DNA of 64,000 bases from Lateolabrax maculatus (taxonomy: Eukaryota > Chordata > Actinopteri > Acropomatiformes > Lateolabracidae). Shown piece after piece: positions 58,342 to 64,000 of the stretch. The position numbers and the translations under genes are program-made. The first letter of the stretch is position 1. Each line of letters starts with the position of its first letter. Under the pieces are notes generated by a model, which saw only the letters and a list, made by a program, of their open reading frames with translations, made no database searches and was not told where the DNA came from. The stretch lies in assembly GCA_031216445.1 (NCBI GenBank), contig CM062219.1, forward strand, positions 7,454,501 through 7,518,500. Reading direction: 5' to 3'.

Positions 58342-58918
58342 TAACTTTAAACCAGGGTGCCCCATCTTTCCCCATGACTGTTTTCTTTATCTAAATTATG
58401 TTTTCCCGGCCAAGTATTGCTTTTCACATCACTCACAGGCCACAATACATTCTCAAAATTATGCTTATTTGTGATATAATGTTCAGTATTTTCTCTGTTT
58501 GTTGTAAATTGAGACGGTTAAGTCTCTAAAAATGTGATTTTCAGTCAAATAAATAAGAATACACCAAGACTTGCTTTTAAAAAACCTTATTTAAGTTAAA
58601 ATTTAAATCCTGTCTGAGTGTTTCAACTTTCCTTTTGGTTTGCTGGTTATTCTAGATTTTTATTTTTTTGTATGTGGTGTTATTAATCATGATATTTAGT
58701 TGGGTCTTTTTTTCTTTCCGTGTTATTACAAAGCAGTCAATCTTCATAAGTCTTGACATGTTGATTTACTTTGAGTTTCTTTTGAACATTCACATCTTAA
58801 TAATCGAACAAATCATAATTTCAAAATACTGAATGATTTATTCCATAAAATTGAAAAAAATGTACATAAACACTGATGAAATATATGGAGGTACTTGAGA
58901 ACACAAATGTATTGTTCA

Positions 58919-58924
58919 AATAAA
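58919..58924 (+). terminator. cplx4: Candidate cplx4 polyadenylation signal (distal)
   Basis: AATAAA followed about 25 bases later by a TGTCTGTGTGTG-rich stretch, a classical downstream GU-rich element. It may therefore be the stronger of the two candidates. Confidence 0.45.
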
Positions 58925-59990
58925 GATGTATATTGAATACATGAAATATGTCTGTGTGTGTTGTGAAGCAGAGTGGTGGAAAACTCCATCATACATAAAC
59001 TATTTATATGTCAGTCACATGCAGTTTTTCCCCAAATATGCCTCTCCATACTATGCTCCATGTGTAGATCAATTATTACTCTTTTAAACTATCAAGATTT
59101 TGGAAAAAGGTACCTTGTTGTGCTTATTACCTGTAATGTTGCTGCATGGGGCTTTATGTGTGGCCTTTAAAGGGTCAGCCACACAGAAATGATGTTGTAC
59201 AACCATTAAACATTTACGATTAAGCAACCACATTTAATCCCATCTACCTGAATCTGGGCTAATGCAGTGAATAAAGAAGAAGGTCTTAATTTAATTGGGC
59301 ATTATCCAAACACTTGTCAGCGAGGATTAGGCAGAACTGGGTGAGGAAGGAATCCTCAACATTTAGAGTTTCACATGAACCCAAGTTTAAACGTTGGATT
59401 TATAAAGTCTGGAGATTACCATCTAATAGGATCAGCGTAGCCAAGGTTGTCAGCCCGTGCATCCCCCCTCCTCTCCTCTATCTCTCTCTCTCTCTCTCCA
59501 GAAGAGAATACCACATGACAAACTGAAGTCTTACAATACCAGATATCTCATTCTTCTTTCTGTTGGAAAATGAAATCGAGCTACCCCGATTGGCAAATTA
59601 TACAAGCCTGTCAATTTCTTCTGCAAGTAAGAAACTAAAGATACAGACGGTGTCTTCCACTCAACAAAACTCCCTGAATTTCAAGATGAACATACATAAA
59701 AATGTATAAAAAATGGCAATCAAAGCGATCAAAGAAGCTGAAGTAGTTAAAATGAATGGATGAACGGTTGGGATAGCCTTGTTAGCAAAAAGTAATGGAC
59801 ATGTACAATTAAAATAGTTAACAACATCCAGTTTCAAATCAGTTCCCACACATTTGGAAGATGACGAGTGGTGTTGATGAAGGGGTACTTGAGTTAATCT
59901 GTGAGGGGCCGTGGGTTATGTCAGACAGAAAAGGTTGGGAACAGTGGCTCAGACTCCATCTCTAAATGTTGTTGGTATTTCTTCTAGATA

Positions 59991-60006
59991 CCAGTAGGGG
60001 GCGATA
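59991..60006 (+). promoter_or_regulatory. CTCF-like site between cplx4 and rx3
   Basis: CCAGTAGGGGGCGATA fits the vertebrate CTCF core CCASNAGRKGGCRS at nearly every position. It lies 2 kb after cplx4 and 2.1 kb before rx3, an insulator-like position. Confidence 0.55.
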
Positions 60007-61161
60007 GCTGTGATGCAGTGGATACACGAACGAGCCCATCCGCATCCTTTTGTATCCCACTGGGCTGTGTTTCATACCTTGGCTAGGACATGAGTTTCCA
60101 GTTAAAGGAAATCTTGATGCTACAGCTTACAGGGATGTTTTAGACGATACAGTGCTTTGCGGAGGCAGTTTGTGAAAAGTCCTTTCTCGTGTCAGCATGA
60201 CGAAGAGACGTCCATAAAGAAATGGTTTTCCCGGTTTGATGAGGAAGAACTTGACTGGCCTGCACAGTCCTGACCGGCAAATAACCAGAGCCATCACAAA
60301 TTAAATTAACCTCATAGCTGCTTTTAATAATGATTATGATTTAAGAGCCTAAAATAAAACCAGCGCCAGCACGTCTTAAGATCACTAATTAACACGTTAC
60401 ATCTGGTTTGTTTTATCTGTTGAAAAATGGAGTCACTGCTCCGGGCCATGAAATAGTCCGGCACAAAACCAACAAATTATCATTTTCATACTTTATTTTT
60501 CATGCAGATTAAACTTCCTTTTTTTTTTTTTTTTTGTACCTCTTGACTGTTTTCTTCAGTTTCCAGTCTTTCAGCACAGACACGAGAGTGGCATCAATCT
60601 TCTCATCTAACTCTTCTCATGGAAACGAATAAGCTTGGTTCCCAAAATGTTCCTGAACTAATCCTTAAAGCTTCAATCTCTTATTTAGAATGATTGGACG
60701 TAGTTGGTTGACTTCTATCTCAGATTTGGAAAAGTTGATTGGAGTGACAAATAAAAAGAAGAAACCTGAAAGACATTTTCTGTCTACATCGTCTCTTCAT
60801 TATTGGTATTGTGAACATTTTTATTATCATTATACTGATGCAGAGGCTTCATTCAGCCTGTGTGCATACAACTTTCAAGGCTGATTGAGCAAAAATTGAA
60901 CACTTCTATAATGAGAAAGAAATGTTCAGCTCTCTCCGTAGATTAGAAACAGAACAAATTCAAACTCAATTAAACTTTTCCAACACCATGCAGCTTAAAA
61001 ACCCATTACGTCGCCCCGTATTTGCCATTAAACATCGTCAGAGCATCTTTAAAAAGTTTTGCTGTGTAGGTAAAGTTTTGCAGGTCACAACTTTTTGGCG
61101 TTAATTAAAACGGAGCTCAGTTAGCTTCTCTCTCCCTCTGACCCCCCTCCTCTCTGGGGCA

Positions 61162-61285
61162 AACAAAGGATAAGGTCACCTTCTGTAATTAGGAAAAGCT
61201 CAATAGTTTTAGGGGTTTTAACTCTTTTGAGTAAAATAATGTAATCCCCTTAAGCAGGATTACCACACTGCTGTCAATCTTTGTT
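61162..61285 (+). promoter_or_regulatory. rx3: Candidate rx3 enhancer with OTX and SOX sites
   Basis: Within 125 bases: AACAAAG (61162-61168, SOX), TAATTA (61186-61191, Q50 homeodomain), TAATCC (61242-61247) and inverted GGATTA (61257-61262), both OTX cores, and CTTTGTT (61279-61285, SOX). The sequence is unique and non-repetitive. In Xenopus, Rax is driven by an upstream conserved element bound by Otx2 and Sox2; the same site types here suggest the fish counterpart. Function is inferred. Confidence 0.5.
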
Positions 61286-61909
61286 TGCTGTTAAGTGGTT
61301 ATAGCCCAAATTTGTTATTGTTTGGGCTTTGTTACTGTCTTTGACTCAACACCTCTAAGAAACTGGTAAAAGAAACGCCTCATAGTTTGGTTTGTGACTC
61401 ATCAGCAAATGATTTAATTGATTTTTGATGAGCCTGTAAGAGTTTGAAAGTTGCTTTCATTCAACACGTGTCAGGAGGGGCATGCTTCTTCCTCTAGATC
61501 AATAAAACAAATCATTCGTCAACTAGACGAAACGTCGGTTTGGCCACAATATCTTGACGCTTTGATTAAATATTAAGCTGTCATCTTGAAATCCGTGTCC
61601 TGACCAGAAATCTTGTAATTATGATTTTGTTGTACCTTAATCTGTGGGCCTAATCTTCCTCTTTTTTTTTTTTTTTTTTTTCTTTTTCCCTCCACGGACT
61701 GACATGAACATGACATCTGGAGGAGTGGAAAGATGGTTTTAAGATTTATGTAAGTAGGTTTAGAGCCAGCGCTGACTGATGCACTTGAGATGGGGAGGAG
61801 CGCACAGTCCCCCCCCCCCCTGAGTCAGACGGGACGTCCCCCTCTCTGACGTGCAGCGGGGGGAGCCGCACCGAGCAGGGGGTGGTGGTGGTGGTGGGGG
61901 TCCATCGAC

Positions 61910-61917
61910 TTTAAAAG
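61910..61917 (+). promoter_or_regulatory. rx3: Candidate rx3 TATA-like box
   Basis: TTTAAAAG lies about 210 bases before the first in-frame ATG, preceded by a G-rich (GGT)n block at 61878-61900. A start near 61940 would exclude the ATG at 61930 from the transcript. Confidence 0.4.
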
Positions 61918-62119
61918 CCCCCGCTGGAGATGCTCCACATCCACTGGGCAGGACGGTCTCACCGCTGTGCGTCTTGTGCGCAACTTCTCCAGCAGCACCT
62001 GCGCTCTGATCCGACTCTGGCAAACTTCACCAAACACAAGAGCAGCCATACACCAAAAGAAGTTGGACTGTTTGCAATTTTTTTTTTTTACTTCTTTGGT
62101 GGGGGGACTTCACCGACCA

Positions 62120-62375
62120 ATGTGGCTGCTTGGATCAACTTCCCAGGTGATGATGATGGGTGAGCGCCTGTCTCCCTCCGCACGCTGCGTCCAGAGCCCG
62201 GGGGACAACCCGGCCACCGTCCACAGCATAGAGGCCATACTGGGATTTAAAGAGGACACCATCTTCCACAAGTCGGCCTCCTACGGCCTGACGGAGAAGG
62301 TGCTGGTCAAAGACGCTGAGCGGAATGTAACTGTGACCCCAACGAAGAAAAGTCACTCCTCGCAAAGTTTTGACA
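62120..62375 (+). CDS. rx3: rx3 exon 1
   Basis: The ATG at 62120 has a weak context (C at -3, T at +4), while ATGs at 62150, 62153 and 62156 are in frame, the last with A at -3 and G at +4. Encodes the octapeptide and an ETS-like-free linker ending KKSHSSQSFD. Donor GTAAGT, phase 1. Confidence 0.88.
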
Positions 62376-64000
62376 GTAAGTTGTTTTTATTTTTATATAT
62401 ATCTCCAAATTTCCCTATTAAATCTGCAAATTTAAGCGCCAAAAATATACTTCAGACATGCCATGTAGTTTCTGAAGTTTTAAGTCTCCAAGTTTGTAAA
62501 GTTTTTAAACCTTTAGGTCACATCAAATAAAATAATAATTCTACTTATTACTTTTAAGAATCCAATCATTTTCTTGAGTCAGGTGTCATTTCCTTAGATA
62601 GTGCGCAAACTCTCTTATAAATCCCCCCAAAAAAGTGAACAAATGAGGCAAACAAAAAAAAGAGGAGAGTCAGAATTTGATTTTAATAAAGTTCTCCTCC
62701 AAAACTTGAAACTTTTTTTTTCCCTGACGCTGAGCTCTGCCCGCAGGCGCCGCCGCTGACGCCTCGGCCTGCCCGGACTCACCGGACAGAGACAAGCTGT
62801 CCGACGACGAGAACCCCAAGAAGAAGCACCGGAGGAACCGGACGACCTTCACCACCTTCCAGCTCCACGAGCTGGAGCGAGCCTTCGAGAAGTCCCACTA
62901 CCCGGACGTGTACAGCAGGGAGGAGCTGGCGCTGAAGGTCAACCTGCCCGAGGTCCGAGTGCAGGTATGTCCCCAAGAAACGAACACTTTCATTGATTTT
63001 ATTTTGTTTTTTGTTTTTCTTTTCAAATAATGCCTGTGTTTTATTTTTAATAAATACAACAAGAGAAGAAAAACTAGAGTATCTTTCCAAAATGACACTC
63101 TTTTTATTACATTAAAAGTTTTTTTGGGGGGGTTAGATCTCCCATTATCAAATTTAAGAGATAAATTAGAAATGTAGGGTACTAAAAATATTCGTTTAAG
63201 TTGCTCACGTTTGTTTGATTTTTGGGGGTATAAATGTTCTTCCTTATAGCCTTATATATAATTTATAATTCACACATGCTAATCGTTGCAAATCCACAGT
63301 AACTTAAGTTGTGTAGGTCAGTGAAGACAGTGACAGCTGCTGGAGAGGAAAAGCTATTTTATTATTTGGCTGAATTTTAACACAGAAAACAGAGATCAAA
63401 TTTATTTACAAAATGTTGTAAACTTGCTTCAGGTGTTTTATCACTGAGTCAACATTCAGCATTGAAAAAAACTTAAAAATTGGAAGTTCAATCAATTTCT
63501 TAAAATAGTATGTTTGTAAAACAATTAATTGATAGCACCACAATCTAATCCTTTTAGTCCTTTGTTTAATAGCTTTAATCTTTATTTATATATCTCACAC
63601 TTTCATCCTCCACATTTCTAAATATTTAAATACTTTCCTACAATAATATATTTTACATAATGCATTAAAAATGCATTTTATTTTAAACTATACAGCCTTT
63701 GATTAGTTTGTTTTTACTTACTCTTCTTCTATCTATTCTGTGTCGACCAGGGTGTCGAGCTGCCGCATACATTTGCTTTTGCTGGGATGAATAAAGTTGT
63801 ACTGAGTTGAATAGAAAGTTAAAATCCTCCTCTTTCTTTTCAGGTGTGGTTCCAAAACCGGCGGGCTAAGTGGCGTCGGCAGGAGAAGCTGGAGGTGAGC
63901 TCCATCAAGCTCCAGGACACCTCCTCCTCCTTGCTCTCCTTCGGCCGCTCTCCCACCAGCTCCCTGGGCTCCAGCCTGCAGCTGGACCCCTGGCTCTCCA
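62120..64000 (+). CDS. rx3: Retinal homeobox protein Rx3 (partial: exons 1-2 and start of exon 3)
   Basis: Exons 62120-62375, 62747-62964 and 63844 to the window end. The octapeptide HSIEAILGF is at residues 35-43; a paired-like homeodomain occupies about 113-172 with Gln at position 50 (WFQNRRAKWRRQ). The start MWLLGS...MMMGERLSPSAR resembles zebrafish Rx3 (MRLVGS...MEDRLSPAAR), which picks rx3 over rx1/rx2 and the ATG at 62120 over the triple ATG at 62150-62158. That comparison is from memory. Rx3 is the nuclear factor that specifies the fish eye field and hypothalamus and drives optic vesicle evagination (zebrafish chokh, medaka eyeless). The C-terminal OAR motif is expected beyond 64000. 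Confidence 0.93.
62747..62964 (+). CDS. rx3: rx3 exon 2 (most of homeodomain)
   Basis: Acceptor TGCCCGCAG, donor GTATGT. Reads an Asp/Pro linker, LSDDENPKKKHRRNRTTFT, then QLHELERAFEKSHYPDVYSR and LPEVRVQ. The intron between homeodomain residues 46 and 47 is the standard paired-like position. Confidence 0.96.
63844..64000 (+). CDS. rx3: rx3 exon 3 (partial, cut by window end)
   Basis: Acceptor CTTTTCAG. Reads VWFQNRRAKWRRQEKLEVSS, then IKLQDTSSSLLSFGRS and a Ser/Leu-rich stretch with LQLDPWLS, matching Rx downstream of the homeodomain. Open to the last base. Confidence 0.95.
   Translation, partial: MWFQNRRAKWRRQEKLEVSSIKLQDTSSSLLSFGRSPTSSLGSSLQLDPWLS

Larger units (their letters stand above)
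58031..62119. other. cplx4-rx3 intergenic region
   Basis: Holds cplx4 3' UTR signals, mainly unique AT-rich sequence, a CTCF-like site, an OTX/SOX cluster and the rx3 promoter. No mobile element was recognised, in contrast with the repeat-rich stretches upstream. Confidence 0.6.

Noticed and set aside
61967..62119. N-terminal extension of rx3 from a GTG at 61967
   Set aside because: No ATG in this in-frame stretch; it looks like 5' UTR, and the Rx3-like N-terminus begins at 62120.
1..64000. CRISPR arrays, operons, phage or bacterial elements
   Set aside because: No regularly spaced direct repeats; all genes are spliced vertebrate genes.

Overview
The window is vertebrate nuclear DNA from a ray-finned (teleost, probably percomorph) fish. 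It has spliced genes with GT-AG introns, long CA/GT microsatellites, several small inverted-repeat elements typical of fish genomes, and four genes on the + strand in the order ccbe1, lman1, cplx4, rx3. The human orthologues CCBE1, LMAN1, CPLX4 and RAX sit together on 18q21, so this is a conserved vertebrate microsynteny block. No bacterial, phage or CRISPR features are present.

Region by region. (1) 1-20722 has no exon I can recognise. It is most likely part of a large 5' intron of ccbe1, with scattered mobile-element relics and one stretch (about 6880-7140) that looks like a conserved non-coding element. (2) 20723-30301 holds nine ccbe1 exons, from the middle of the N-terminal cysteine-rich segment to the stop codon; the 5' exons lie outside the window. 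(3) 30302-39820 is intergenic, with a textbook CTCF core at 33237 and a regulatory-looking unique tract at 34140-36060. (4) 39821-49856 is a complete 13-exon lman1 (ERGIC-53, 517 residues) with a CpG-rich promoter. (5) 49857-53050 holds repeats, including a reverse-transcriptase relic, and a candidate cplx4 promoter. (6) 53051-58030 is a complete 3-exon cplx4 (159 residues, ending in a CaaX box). (7) 58031-62119 is the intergenic and promoter region of rx3, with a CTCF-like site at 59991 and a compact OTX/SOX site cluster at about 61160-61290. (8) 62120-64000 holds rx3 exons 1, 2 and the start of exon 3; the window ends inside the coding sequence.

The genes are not one pathway. ccbe1 encodes a secreted matrix protein that promotes VEGF-C processing in lymphatic development. 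lman1 encodes an ER-Golgi cargo lectin. cplx4 encodes a SNARE regulator of retinal ribbon synapses. rx3 encodes the eye-field homeodomain factor. The retinal pair cplx4/rx3 and the developmental regulator rx3 make it plausible that conserved elements in or near lman1 and cplx4 serve rx3, which would explain the preserved gene order. That is inference.

The strongest lead for follow-up is the OTX/SOX cluster just upstream of rx3, which resembles the Otx2/Sox2-responsive Rax enhancer described in Xenopus. The two CTCF-type sites flanking lman1-cplx4 come next. No wholly new gene system was found.
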